A DNA stretch of 18,715 bases from Acididesulfobacillus acetoxydans (GTDB lineage Bacteria; Bacillota; Desulfitobacteriia; Desulfitobacteriales; Desulfitobacteriaceae). The stretch lies in NCBI RefSeq assembly GCF_900016645.1, contig NZ_CDGJ01000008.1; one strand, written 5' to 3'. The position numbers and the translations under genes are program-made. Below the pieces are notes generated by a model. The model was not told the origin of the DNA. It did no database searches and worked only from the letters and a program-made list of their open reading frames with translations. Each line of letters opens with the position of its first letter. Position 1 is the first letter of the stretch. Shown one piece after another: positions 5,837-13,541 of this stretch.

Positions 5837-6487
5837 ATGAGACTTAAAGGAATGATCTGTGACCTGGACGGAACGTTGCTGGATACACTGCCTGTCTGTT
5901 ATCTCAGTTTTCGCGCGGTGTTCCGCAGGTATCTGAATCGTGACTACAGTGATCGGGAGATTGATCAACTCTTTGGCCCTTCGGAGGAGGGGATTTTTAA
6001 GAGACTCGTCCCGGACAAATGGGAAGACTGCTTGGCAACCTATCTGGCAACATACGATAAAGTTCATCCCGAGTATGCCCAGCCGTTTCCCGGCATCGCG
6101 GAGGCGCTGGATTTACTGCAAAAGAGACGGGTGAAGCTGGCAATCGTCTCCGGCAAGGGACCGCGCAGTATGGAACTTTCACTGAAACATTCGGGGCTCG
6201 CTCAATATTTTGAAGTGGTGGAAACCGGCTCCGAGCAGGGCCCCGTCAAACCTTTACGGATCAAAAAGGTGTTGGAAATATGGGGCTGTGACCCCTCCGA
6301 AGTGGCTTATCTCGGTGATACACCGCAAGATATGAAAGATTCGCATGAAGTCGGGACGATTTCTCTGGCCGCGGCCTGGTCAGGCACAGCCAGAACCGAA
6401 GGAATTTCCGATACGGAAGCTGTCGCGACTTTCGCGCAGGTGAAAGATTTCAGACGCTGGATTGAGGAGAACGTAGAGTTTACCTGA
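5837..6487 (+). CDS. HAD-family phosphatase, phosphoglycolate phosphatase-like
   Basis: The protein has 216 residues, the usual length for a HAD enzyme with a small helical cap. Motif I is ICDLDGTLLDT (nucleophile Asp9, acid/base Asp11), motif II is IVSGKG near residue 97, motif III is the conserved Lys in QGPVKPLRIKK, and motif IV is YLGDTPQDM with the Mg-binding Asp. The cap lies between residues 15 and 80. These enzymes dephosphorylate small phosphorylated metabolites; the substrate is not evident. ATG 5837 is preceded by GTAGGAG. The frame is open further upstream in the macro gene, but that part has no start signal. The stop at 6487 is followed by the repeated leader of the sensor operon. 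Confidence 0.88.
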   Translation: MRLKGMICDLDGTLLDTLPVCYLSFRAVFRRYLNRDYSDREIDQLFGPSEEGIFKRLVPDKWEDCLATYLATYDKVHPEYAQPFPGIAEALDLLQKRRVKLAIVSGKGPRSMELSLKHSGLAQYFEVVETGSEQGPVKPLRIKKVLEIWGCDPSEVAYLGDTPQDMKDSHEVGTISLAAAWSGTARTEGISDTEAVATFAQVKDFRRWIEENVEFT

Positions 6488-6562
6488 GCGCTACCAGTCC
6501 TCCCGTTAATGGCGGTCAGCGTGGGGTACGGAGAAGGGGAGAACAAGGCCAAGGGATAAAGT

Positions 6563-6657
6563 TGAAGAGAATAGGGCGGAGGAGAATGGCATCGAGAAGA
6601 ATGGGGCGGAGGAGAATGACTCGAGGAAAATGGGGCGGAGGAGAATGAAGTTGAGCG
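6563..6657 (+). repeat. Three tandem SD-ATG repeats with mini-ORFs in the leader of the sensor operon
   Basis: GGGCGGAGGAGAATG occurs three times at 29-30-bp spacing, with ATGs at 6586, 6616 and 6645. The first two are in the same frame and would encode a 20-residue basic peptide (MASRRMGRRRMTRGKWGGGE) ending at 6648. The third encodes MKLSGSA, whose TGA (6666-6668) overlaps the ATG of the next gene (6665) as ATGA. The downstream gene has only a weak ribosome site of its own, so it may be translated by coupling to the third mini-ORF. Confidence 0.65.
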
Positions 6658-6664
6658 GATCGGC

Positions 6665-7681
6665 ATGAACGGCTGGATACAGCGTCTCTTGGGGAGAAAG
6701 GCCGGCGGATTTACCCTGGCCTTGATCGTTGTACTCCTTGTTGCTAACGGATGGTTCCTCAGCTTGCGCTGGCAAAAGGCGACTGTGGAGCATGCAGTTT
6801 TGCCGCGGTATCACTTTTATGCGGTCTTTCCGGGGAATAACGATCCTTTCTGGGCGGAAGTGAAAAAAGGGATAGCGCAAGCGGCCACCGCCTCCAATTT
6901 GGCGGTGGAGTTCAATAGACCAAACACTGTGGATAATGCGCGTATTCAGGACTATCTCACGATTGCCAGACTATCCCGCGTAGACGGAATCATTGCCCAG
7001 GGCTCCAATGATCCCGCGGTTGTGCAGGCCATTGACAGTGCGGTCAAGGCGGGAATTCCCGTCGTGACGGTGGAGACCGACGCCAAGAACAGCGACAGGG
7101 AATCTTTTATCGGGGCCAACAACTACTTAGTCGGCGAGCAGGCGGCCAAGCTAATCATTCAGGGAACCAGCGGCAAAGCCCGGGTGGCTGTGATTATGAG
7201 CGGGAATGCGGAAACCGACACGGCGGCCCAAAACAGTATGCTAAACGGGTTTTTGACCACTTTGAAAGAGGCGCCGGACGCTCGGATGACCAAGATCTTC
7301 ACGTCCAAGCCCGGCATACTCAATACGGAGGGGATAGCCCAGACGATTCTGCGTGAGCAAGACGTTAATGCCATCTATTGTGTGGATCCCCTTTTTTCGG
7401 TTGGGGTGGCTCAAACCGTGATCAATGCCAACGAGGTTGGCCGCATAACCATTGTAGGTTATGGACAGTCGCCTGAAATTGACAGCTACATTCAACGAGG
7501 TGTTATCTACGGTGTCGTGGCGGGGAACCCCTTCAAAATCGGTTACGATAGCATTAAAGCGCTGCTTGAGCTGAAGGAAAAGAATCACACGTCATCGGTG
7601 GTCGATACAGGGATCAGCATCGTGACCCGGAGCACTCTGAGCAACAAGGAAAGGCAGCCGGTTCCCGCTGGAAACGGGTAG
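6665..7681 (+). CDS. Membrane-anchored sugar-binding protein (Peripla_BP_4), sensor component
   Basis: The 338-residue protein has one N-terminal transmembrane anchor (about residues 14-34, LALIVVLLVANGWFL) after a basic start. There is no lipobox Cys, so it stays attached by an uncleaved helix. The rest is a type 1 periplasmic-binding fold of the ribose/galactose class: FYAVFPGNNDPFWAEVKKGI, then DGIIAQGSNDPAVVQAID, then IPVVTVETDA, then FIGANNYLVGEQAAKLI. It lies 5 nt before a LytS-type kinase and is far from any transporter gene, which suggests sensing. The clearest described parallel is XylFII, which presents D-xylose to LytS in Clostridium beijerinckii. The ligand here is unknown. Translation is probably coupled to the upstream mini-ORF. 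Confidence 0.85.
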   Translation: MNGWIQRLLGRKAGGFTLALIVVLLVANGWFLSLRWQKATVEHAVLPRYHFYAVFPGNNDPFWAEVKKGIAQAATASNLAVEFNRPNTVDNARIQDYLTIARLSRVDGIIAQGSNDPAVVQAIDSAVKAGIPVVTVETDAKNSDRESFIGANNYLVGEQAAKLIIQGTSGKARVAVIMSGNAETDTAAQNSMLNGFLTTLKEAPDARMTKIFTSKPGILNTEGIAQTILREQDVNAIYCVDPLFSVGVAQTVINANEVGRITIVGYGQSPEIDSYIQRGVIYGVVAGNPFKIGYDSIKALLELKEKNHTSSVVDTGISIVTRSTLSNKERQPVPAGNG

Positions 7682-7686
7682 ATAGC

Positions 7687-9219
7687 ATGAAGACATGGCA
7701 GAGGTATTTCCGCCTGACAGGGATCAGAAGACAACTGGTATTGTTTGCTTTGGCCGTTGTGTTGATTTTGTCCTCAGCTTCCGCCTATTCTTATTATGAG
7801 GCTCATCTGGTCATGCGGCAGACGAATGATATTTTCCGGGACTATGAGTACGTGAATAACCTCTACACGGCCATGAATGACTTGGAGGCGGACCTTGAGG
7901 ATTATTTGGCCACCCAATCTTCCTACTCGCTGATGAACTACTACAGCGCGAACAACAAGTTGCAAACGCTGATGGAGCAAAGGCGGTTGAAGGTGGGTAC
8001 AGACGAGCGCAGCTTGCAGCTTGAAGATGTGTACAATATGACCAAAGCGTTTTTGCATGAGGCGGACGCCGCAGTCTATGCCCGCCGGGGCGGCATGATT
8101 AGCCTTGGGCTGAGTCATCAGGCGGAGAGCAAGCAGATTGCGGGCTACATTCACAAGGTTATGAATGACCTCATCTACAGTACTCTTAATAGCGAAACCT
8201 TGAAATACCAGGGCTTGCAAAAAAAAGTAGCGGTGAGTATGCTGATTGGCTTGAGCTTGATCATCTTCGCTCTGGGGCTCAGTGTCGTTCTCATTTTCGT
8301 TTTTACCTATAGGATTACCAAACCCGTGGTGGAATTGGCCGAGGCGGCCCAGCGGATTGCCCGGGAAGATTTTGATGTGAAATTGTCAATTGCGCCTCCA
8401 AATAACGAGATCGGAATTCTGGCCAAGACCTTCAATCAAATGGTGGTTAGTTTGCAAAACTATCTTGCCAACATGAGGCAGAAGGCCGTGACGGAAAATC
8501 GCCTGCGGGAACAAGAGATGCAAAATCTGCGCATGCGGACGCTGCTCCGGGATGCGGAATATAAGGCCCTGCAAGCCCAGATAAACCCCCACTTCTTCTT
8601 CAACACCCTCAACCATGCCGCTCAATTAGCCATGCTGGAGGAGGCGGAAAAGAGCTACACGTTTATTCAGCAAGCCTCGGAGCTGTTTCGCTACAGCCTC
8701 AAAGGCTGGGAAAGCCCTGTCACTTTGGGTGACGAGGTAAAAAATGTCTCGGCCTACGCTTACATTCTCAAGGCGCGTTTCCAAGATCGCGTAAAATTCG
8801 AATTCGAGATCGATGAGGAAGCTCTGGGCCAGCCTGTTCCCGGGTTAATCGTACAACCCTTGGTGGAAAACGCCTTTATTCACGGCTTGGAACACGTGAC
8901 TCGGCAAGGACTGCTTAAAGTGCGTGTCTTCCGGGACGGAGAGCGGACTAAAGTGGAAGTCACAGACAACGGGCAAGGTATCAGCGAGGAAAGGCTGGAA
9001 GAACTGCGCCGCCCCCCGGCAGAGGGAGAAAGCGGCCAGGAGAGAATGGGAATCGGGCTGTACAATGTCCGGCAGAGACTGGAGATTTTCTACGGACAAA
9101 GTGGGGCCAGCCTGCTTGAGATATACTCGCAAGCCGGCCGGGGAACCAGGGTGTGTCTGAGTCTGCCTGGAATCAGAGGCCGGGAGTCAGAAGCCGGAGG
9201 CCAGACAGAGGTGGAATAA
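7687..9219 (+). CDS. LytS/YesM-type sensor histidine kinase
   Basis: The 510-residue kinase has transmembrane helix 1 (about 16-36), an extracytoplasmic helical sensor segment (37-180), helix 2 (183-207), a HAMP domain (208-260, FTYRITKPVVELAEAAQRI) and a short coiled coil. The His_kinase (PF06580) box LQAQINPHFFFNTLNH follows with phospho-acceptor His302, and the ATPase domain shows PLVENAFIHG (N box, 391-400), DNGQGI (427-432) and GIGLYNVRQRL (455-465). It phosphorylates the YesN-type regulator encoded next. The extracytoplasmic part has no recognisable ligand pocket, so ligand reading is probably delegated to the adjacent anchored binding proteins. The C-terminal tail GIRGRESEAGGQTEVE is encoded by the first copy of a tandem duplication and may be a recent addition. 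Confidence 0.92.
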   Translation: MKTWQRYFRLTGIRRQLVLFALAVVLILSSASAYSYYEAHLVMRQTNDIFRDYEYVNNLYTAMNDLEADLEDYLATQSSYSLMNYYSANNKLQTLMEQRRLKVGTDERSLQLEDVYNMTKAFLHEADAAVYARRGGMISLGLSHQAESKQIAGYIHKVMNDLIYSTLNSETLKYQGLQKKVAVSMLIGLSLIIFALGLSVVLIFVFTYRITKPVVELAEAAQRIAREDFDVKLSIAPPNNEIGILAKTFNQMVVSLQNYLANMRQKAVTENRLREQEMQNLRMRTLLRDAEYKALQAQINPHFFFNTLNHAAQLAMLEEAEKSYTFIQQASELFRYSLKGWESPVTLGDEVKNVSAYAYILKARFQDRVKFEFEIDEEALGQPVPGLIVQPLVENAFIHGLEHVTRQGLLKVRVFRDGERTKVEVTDNGQGISEERLEELRRPPAEGESGQERMGIGLYNVRQRLEIFYGQSGASLLEIYSQAGRGTRVCLSLPGIRGRESEAGGQTEVE

Positions 9220-9391
9220 CGTGGAATAACGTGGGCGGAAGGCGTATACCAGTGATGATTGCACTCTGACTATTGAGCCGAAGGCAGAGGCCGGAAGTCA
9301 GAAGCCGGAGGCGGAAAGAGGTGGAATAACGTGGGCGGAAGGCGTACAGCCAATGATGATGGCACTCTGACCATTGAGCCGAAGCCGGAGG
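9181..9391 (+). repeat. Imperfect tandem duplication (about 105 bp) between kinase and regulator genes
   Basis: The first copy runs from 9181 to about 9290 and the second from 9292 to about 9391. Both read CGG-x-AGTCAGAAGCCGGAGG, then GTGGAATAACGTGGGCGGAAGGCG, then GCACTCTGA-C-ATTGAGCCGAAG. The first copy contains an extra GTGGAATAAC unit (9211-9220 and 9221-9230). The first copy encodes the kinase tail; the second carries the GAGGAGGGAGG ribosome site of the regulator gene. Confidence 0.85.
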
Positions 9392-9402
9392 AGGGAGGAA
9401 CC

Positions 9403-11016
9403 TTGCACAAACTTTTAGTGGTCGACGACGAACCGATTGTTCTGGAATCCATACGGTTCATCGTTAACCGTCACCTGCCCCGAACTTTTGCGGTGGAGGG
9501 TGCTTTTTCCGGCTCGGAAGCGATTGAAAAGGCCGAGACTTTTAAACCGGATTTGGTTTTTATGGATATTCGCATGCCGGGTTTGAACGGTATAGAGGCT
9601 ATCCGGGAAATTCGCGGCCTGCATAAGGATTTAATCTTTGTGATTATCACGGCCTACGACCATTTTAATTACGCCAAAGAAGCACTTCAGCTCAATGTCC
9701 TAGATTATCTGGTCAAGCCCATTCGCAAGGAGCGGGTAGTGGAAGTGCTCAACAAGGCTTTTGGGCTTTTGGAAGAAAAACTGGAAACCGTCCGACGCAG
9801 CGCAGCTTTGAAGGAGCAATTTGCCAAGCTGTCTGTACACTTGGAAAACGAATTTCTCTACTCACTGCTGTTAGGCAACCAAGTTACGTCCGATTTGGAT
9901 TTTTATGAAGGAACCTTTGGCATAGAGTTGAAGCGGGGCTACCTAATCCTGTTGCAATTAGAGGAAAGTCCCGAAAAGAGCAGTGACCCGGTCGCCTTCT
10001 CGCTCCGGCGGCACGCGTTGTTTGAGGCGTTTAGGTTTGCTTTGAAGAGCCGCAGCGCGTGTTTGGTCGGGGCGGCCACATTAAATAGGATGGTTGCTTT
10101 TATTCCTGCGGCGGAAGGGAGTGACGAGTATGAACTGCGCAACAGGGCCATTGCTTTGGCCGAGGCCGTTAAACGGGAGGTGAAAAGCGCTGGGCCGCTG
10201 TCCTGTCTCTTGGGGATAGGGCGGGCTCATTCCTTGGCGGAATTTTTGAAGGGATATGAAGAGGCGGAGCGCGCCGTCGAAAGCGGGGCACTTCAAGGCC
10301 AGAGCGGTGAGGAGATCTTTCATATCAGCGATACGTTTCCCTTTGTCAAAACATATGCCCTTTACTCGTTGCAGAAGGAACGCTTGCTCATTGACAGGGT
10401 AGTGCTCGGGGACAGTGCCGGCGTGGAAGAATTGTACCGAGAACTTTTCGGCGGGCAGCAGCAAGGTATCCTGACGAGTGCAGGTTATAAGCGGCGCTTG
10501 AGTGAACTTGTTGTGGTCCTCACCCGCGCCTTGTCCTACCAGGGAATCTCGGAAGCCGAAGGTGAGGCCCAACTCTTAGCCTGCCTCGAGAACGAAGACT
10601 GGCAGCTGGTCAGTGCAGCTTTTGGTGGCAGCTTGCTGGCGCTCACCAAAAGGTTAAAAAAATTGCAAGAGGAGAAAATGGCCAGGGCCTCCTTGCGTAT
10701 GGTTCAATATGTGGAGAAGAATTACGCGTCCGACCTCAAACTTGATGACGCCGCCCAAATGATGAACATGAGTTATCATTACTTTAGTAAATTTTTCAAG
10801 CAGCATACTGGGCAAACGTTTACGGATTATCTGGCTGGAATTAGAGTCGGACGGGCCAAGGGACTCTTGGCGAGTCCGGAAGTCAGCATAAAGGAGGTGG
10901 GCTGTCTGGTGGGCTACAAAGATCCGAATTATTTCAGCAAGATCTTTAAAAAACTGACAGGATTGACCCCCTCAGAATACCGGGGGTTGGCGAGCGGAGG
11001 CCATGATGCGTTTTAA
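9403..11016 (+). CDS. YesN-type response regulator with AraC DNA-binding domain
   Basis: Starting at TTG 9403 the protein has 537 residues. The receiver domain (1-120) shows the acidic pocket VVDDEP (8-9), phospho-acceptor Asp55 in FMDIRMPG, Thr83 in ITAYD and Lys105 in YLVKPI. A long YesN-type middle region (about 150-400) follows, then two helix-turn-helix motifs of the AraC family at the C-terminus (KLDDAAQMMNMSYHYFSKFF and SIKEVGCLVGYKDPNYFSKIF). The TTG start follows GAGGAGGGAGG. The frame is open from a GTG at 9331, but that start has no ribosome site and falls inside the duplicated repeat. The regulator should activate the ABC importer operon and perhaps its own. The stop overlaps the next gene's start by up to 14 nt, implying coupling. 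Confidence 0.9.
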   Translation: MHKLLVVDDEPIVLESIRFIVNRHLPRTFAVEGAFSGSEAIEKAETFKPDLVFMDIRMPGLNGIEAIREIRGLHKDLIFVIITAYDHFNYAKEALQLNVLDYLVKPIRKERVVEVLNKAFGLLEEKLETVRRSAALKEQFAKLSVHLENEFLYSLLLGNQVTSDLDFYEGTFGIELKRGYLILLQLEESPEKSSDPVAFSLRRHALFEAFRFALKSRSACLVGAATLNRMVAFIPAAEGSDEYELRNRAIALAEAVKREVKSAGPLSCLLGIGRAHSLAEFLKGYEEAERAVESGALQGQSGEEIFHISDTFPFVKTYALYSLQKERLLIDRVVLGDSAGVEELYRELFGGQQQGILTSAGYKRRLSELVVVLTRALSYQGISEAEGEAQLLACLENEDWQLVSAAFGGSLLALTKRLKKLQEEKMARASLRMVQYVEKNYASDLKLDDAAQMMNMSYHYFSKFFKQHTGQTFTDYLAGIRVGRAKGLLASPEVSIKEVGCLVGYKDPNYFSKIFKKLTGLTPSEYRGLASGGHDAF

Positions 11017-12061
11017 CAAGAACTACGGATTAAATATCTTGTTGCTGATCCTCATCCTCTTAACGGCTTTTAATTTCTATGGGGTTTGGTACGGCAGGCC
11101 GACCCGGCAGGCTGTGGCTCAGCAACCGCCAAAAGCAAAGATCCGAATCGGCATTTCTTTGGGAACGCTGAAGGAAGAGCGTTGGGTGCATGATCGGGAC
11201 ATCATGGTGGCCAAAGCCAAAGAGGCCGGAGCCGAGGTTTATGTCCAGAATGCCAACAATGATGATACAGACCAGGTTGATCAAGTGAAATACCTGATCG
11301 GGAAAGGAATTAAGGTACTCATCCTCGTGCCCAATGACATGAAAAAAGCGGCGGAAATTGTGAGCATGGCCCACAAAGCGGGTGTGAAGGTAATTTCGTA
11401 TGACCGCTTGGTGCTGGATGCTGGGGTTGACCTTTACCTTTCCTTTGACAATGAGGAAGTGGGCAGGCTCATGGCCAAGGCCCTGCTGGCGGCCAGGCCG
11501 ACGGGGAATTATGTCATTCTCAACGGGGCCCCCAATGATGACAACTCCTTGCAGATTAAGGCAGGCTATGACAGTGTGCTGGGTCCGAGTGAAAAAAACG
11601 GCAAAATTAAAATCCTGGCGGAATACTTTACGCCCAATTGGCTTGAGGAGTTGGCCTTCAGGAAGATGGATGGCGTCCTGCAGAAAAACAGGGATGTTCA
11701 GGCGGTCTTGGCGGGGGACGACAGTTTGGCGGGGGCTGCCATCGAGGCTTTGTCCGAATACCGCTTGGCAGGGAAAGTAGAGGTCGTCGGTCAGGACGCC
11801 GACCTGGCGGCTTGCAGGCGCTTGGTTCAGGGTACTCAGCTCATGACGGTTTATAAGCCGATTGATAAACTGGCTTCCCTCGCCATCAAGATGGCGATGA
11901 AGCTCGCCCGTGGGGAACCGCTCGGCATCCAAGACAAGATGTCCGACGGAACCTACCAGGTGCCTTATCAATTTATCACCCCAATAGCCGTTGAACGGTC
12001 CAACCTGGATGCCACGGTGTTGAAAGACGGTTACCAGAATCGGGATGATGTTTACCAGTAA
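11006..12061 (+). CDS. Second membrane-anchored sugar-binding protein (XylF-like), sensor or accessory component
   Basis: This protein of about 351 residues has an uncleaved N-terminal helix (about 8-28, LNILLLILILLTAFNFYGVWY) with no lipobox Cys. The binding domain is close to the xylose-binding XylF/ChvE group: IRIGISLGTLKEERWVHDRD, then KVISYDRLVLDAGVDLYLSFDN, then YVILNGAPNDDNS, and a C-terminal VVGQDADLAACRRLVQGTQ. XylFII of Clostridium beijerinckii is of this anchored XylF-like type, so this may be the better counterpart of XylFII than the first binding protein of the operon. The ATG at 11003 has GGAGG only 2 nt away, so ATG 11006 (5-nt spacing) is preferred. It is the last gene before a terminator. 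Confidence 0.87.
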   Translation: MRFNKNYGLNILLLILILLTAFNFYGVWYGRPTRQAVAQQPPKAKIRIGISLGTLKEERWVHDRDIMVAKAKEAGAEVYVQNANNDDTDQVDQVKYLIGKGIKVLILVPNDMKKAAEIVSMAHKAGVKVISYDRLVLDAGVDLYLSFDNEEVGRLMAKALLAARPTGNYVILNGAPNDDNSLQIKAGYDSVLGPSEKNGKIKILAEYFTPNWLEELAFRKMDGVLQKNRDVQAVLAGDDSLAGAAIEALSEYRLAGKVEVVGQDADLAACRRLVQGTQLMTVYKPIDKLASLAIKMAMKLARGEPLGIQDKMSDGTYQVPYQFITPIAVERSNLDATVLKDGYQNRDDVYQ

Positions 12062-12139
12062 AGCTAGGGATGACCAAGACCGTGCCCGCCGCCAAAATGG
12101 GGGTAACCGGCAGCGGCCTTGGCAGCGGGACCTAAGGTT

Positions 12140-12184
12140 AAAGATGACCAGTGAATCGCAAAAATTTACGGGTCATCTTTTTTG
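12140..12184 (+). terminator. Rho-independent terminator of the sensor operon
   Basis: AAAGATGACC (12140-12149) and GGTCATCTTT (12171-12180) form a perfect 10-bp stem over a 21-nt loop, running into six T (12178-12183). It ends the sensor operon 79 nt after the last stop codon and separates it from the importer operon. Confidence 0.88.
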
Positions 12185-12287
12185 TAAATTTAGATAAGTC
12201 TCTCCTATACAAATAAAATAGACCAGAGGTGAACTGAGCTTTCTGCGCGAATATATACTAAAATAAGTAATCTGGGGGGAAGTAACA
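12185..12287 (+). promoter_or_regulatory. Promoter/activator region of the importer operon
   Basis: A TATACT -10 box (12254-12259) has only GAACTG (12231-12236) at the 17-nt -35 position, a poor match to TTGACA. This is what one expects of a promoter that depends on an activator such as the YesN-type regulator. The AT-rich stretch 12185-12230 would be the activator site, but I see no clean direct repeat. A GGGGGGAAG ribosome site precedes the ATG at 12288. Confidence 0.5.
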
Positions 12288-13433
12288 ATGAAGAAAAATT
12301 TCAAATCGGGTCTTGTGGCATCTGTAGTCATCTTGACGACGCTGGCATTGGCAGGTTGCGGAAACAGTGCAAGTGCAAATGGTCCAAGCCCCAATGGCCC
12401 AGCCACAAAAGGAAGTGCCGGTGCAAGTGTCGGTATTGTCCTGCCGACAAAGGCTGAATCAAGATGGCCAATGGCACAAAAGGAATTCCAACAAGTACTC
12501 CCTGGCGCAACAATCCTCTACAGTAACGGTGACACAGCCACCGAAAAGACAAACGTTGAAAGCCTAATATCGAAGGGTGTTAAGGTTATCGTTATCTGCC
12601 CGCAAGATGCAACAGCGGCTGCGGCTGAAGTTAACGAAGCACACGCTAAAGGCATCAAAGTTATCTCCTACGACAGGCTTATAATGAATACGCCATATGT
12701 TAATTATTACGTAACGTTTGACAGCGAAGCCGTCGGCGCGGCTCAAGCTCAATATTTAGTTGATCATGCTAAAGGCACAGGTAATCATTTGTACTTATAC
12801 GCCGGTGCTCTTTCGGACAATAATGCATTTTTGTTCTTCCAAGGTTCTTGGAGCATTCTTCAACCAAAAATTGCCGATGGCACCTTCGTAATTGAAAATT
12901 CAAGTGTCGCCAATTCCTTGAAGAACACAGCAAAGCTTTCACATGCTCAATTAGCTCAAATTATTGGCCAGATCACAACAAACTGGGACCCGGCGACTGC
13001 TAAGACATTAGCACAAGCTAATCTAGCAAAAGCGACAACGGCTCAAAAAGGTACAGTTTATGTTCTTGCTCCAAATGATGACACATCACGTGCGATCACA
13101 GATACATTCAGGGCAGACAAAGCAGTCAGCAAAATTTACTCAACAGGTCAAGACTTCACACAGGCTTCACTGCAATACATTTTAGATGGCAAACAAAGTA
13201 TGACAGTTTGGAAGTCAGACAAATACCTCGTTGACGACGTCAAAGAAATAGTCAACGCCGTCAAAAATAATACGAAGCCATCAGTCATCGTAACAACATA
13301 CAATAATGGCAAAGTTGACGTACCTTCAACAAAAGCTCCCTTAACTATTGTTACAAAAGCAAATGCCGAAAGCGTTATCAATTCTTCAGGATTGTACACT
13401 GTATCTAACGGTAAGGTTAATCCTGTCAAGTAG
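12288..13433 (+). CDS. chvE: Sugar-binding lipoprotein of ABC importer (ChvE/multiple-monosaccharide type)
   Basis: The 381-residue lipoprotein has a basic start, a hydrophobic core and the lipobox LAGC (Cys24), then a low-complexity Ser/Gly/Pro/Asn linker and a type 1 periplasmic-binding fold. Matches to ChvE-type proteins include VGIVLPTKAESRWPMAQ, KVISYDRLI, YVTFDS, GALSDNNAFLFFQGSWSILQPKI, NWDPATAK and the C-terminal YNNGKVDVPS. ChvE relatives bind several aldoses (galactose, glucose, arabinose, xylose) and deliver them to the GguA/GguB transporter. Unlike the two anchored binding proteins upstream, it has a cleavable lipid-attachment signal, so it is the transport subunit. It starts a three-gene operon and is AT-richer than the sensor genes. 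The exact sugar is uncertain; XylF is the main alternative name. Confidence 0.87.
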   Translation: MKKNFKSGLVASVVILTTLALAGCGNSASANGPSPNGPATKGSAGASVGIVLPTKAESRWPMAQKEFQQVLPGATILYSNGDTATEKTNVESLISKGVKVIVICPQDATAAAAEVNEAHAKGIKVISYDRLIMNTPYVNYYVTFDSEAVGAAQAQYLVDHAKGTGNHLYLYAGALSDNNAFLFFQGSWSILQPKIADGTFVIENSSVANSLKNTAKLSHAQLAQIIGQITTNWDPATAKTLAQANLAKATTAQKGTVYVLAPNDDTSRAITDTFRADKAVSKIYSTGQDFTQASLQYILDGKQSMTVWKSDKYLVDDVKEIVNAVKNNTKPSVIVTTYNNGKVDVPSTKAPLTIVTKANAESVINSSGLYTVSNGKVNPVK

Positions 13434-13472
13434 TGGACTTGTTCAGCTTCAGCGATATTAGCTACAAATAAG

Positions 13473-13520
13473 AATTTATAAGGGTATGAATAAACGCAGG
13501 TTATCGTACCCTTATAAATT
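13473..13520 (+). promoter_or_regulatory. Perfect 14-bp intercistronic hairpin between binding-protein and ATPase genes
   Basis: AATTTATAAGGGTA (13473-13486) and TACCCTTATAAATT (13507-13520) are exact reverse complements with a 20-nt loop. No T-tract follows, and the GGAGGAGG ribosome site of the next gene starts 8 nt downstream. It most likely limits read-through or protects the 3' end of the upstream message, giving more binding protein than membrane subunits. It could also be a partial terminator. Confidence 0.75.
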
Positions 13521-13541
13521 TGATCTAGGAGGAGGAAACCT

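Noticed and set aside
11060..11971. 303-residue minus-strand open frame
   Set aside because: It is the antisense shadow of the second anchored binding protein, which has clear family motifs and a ribosome site.
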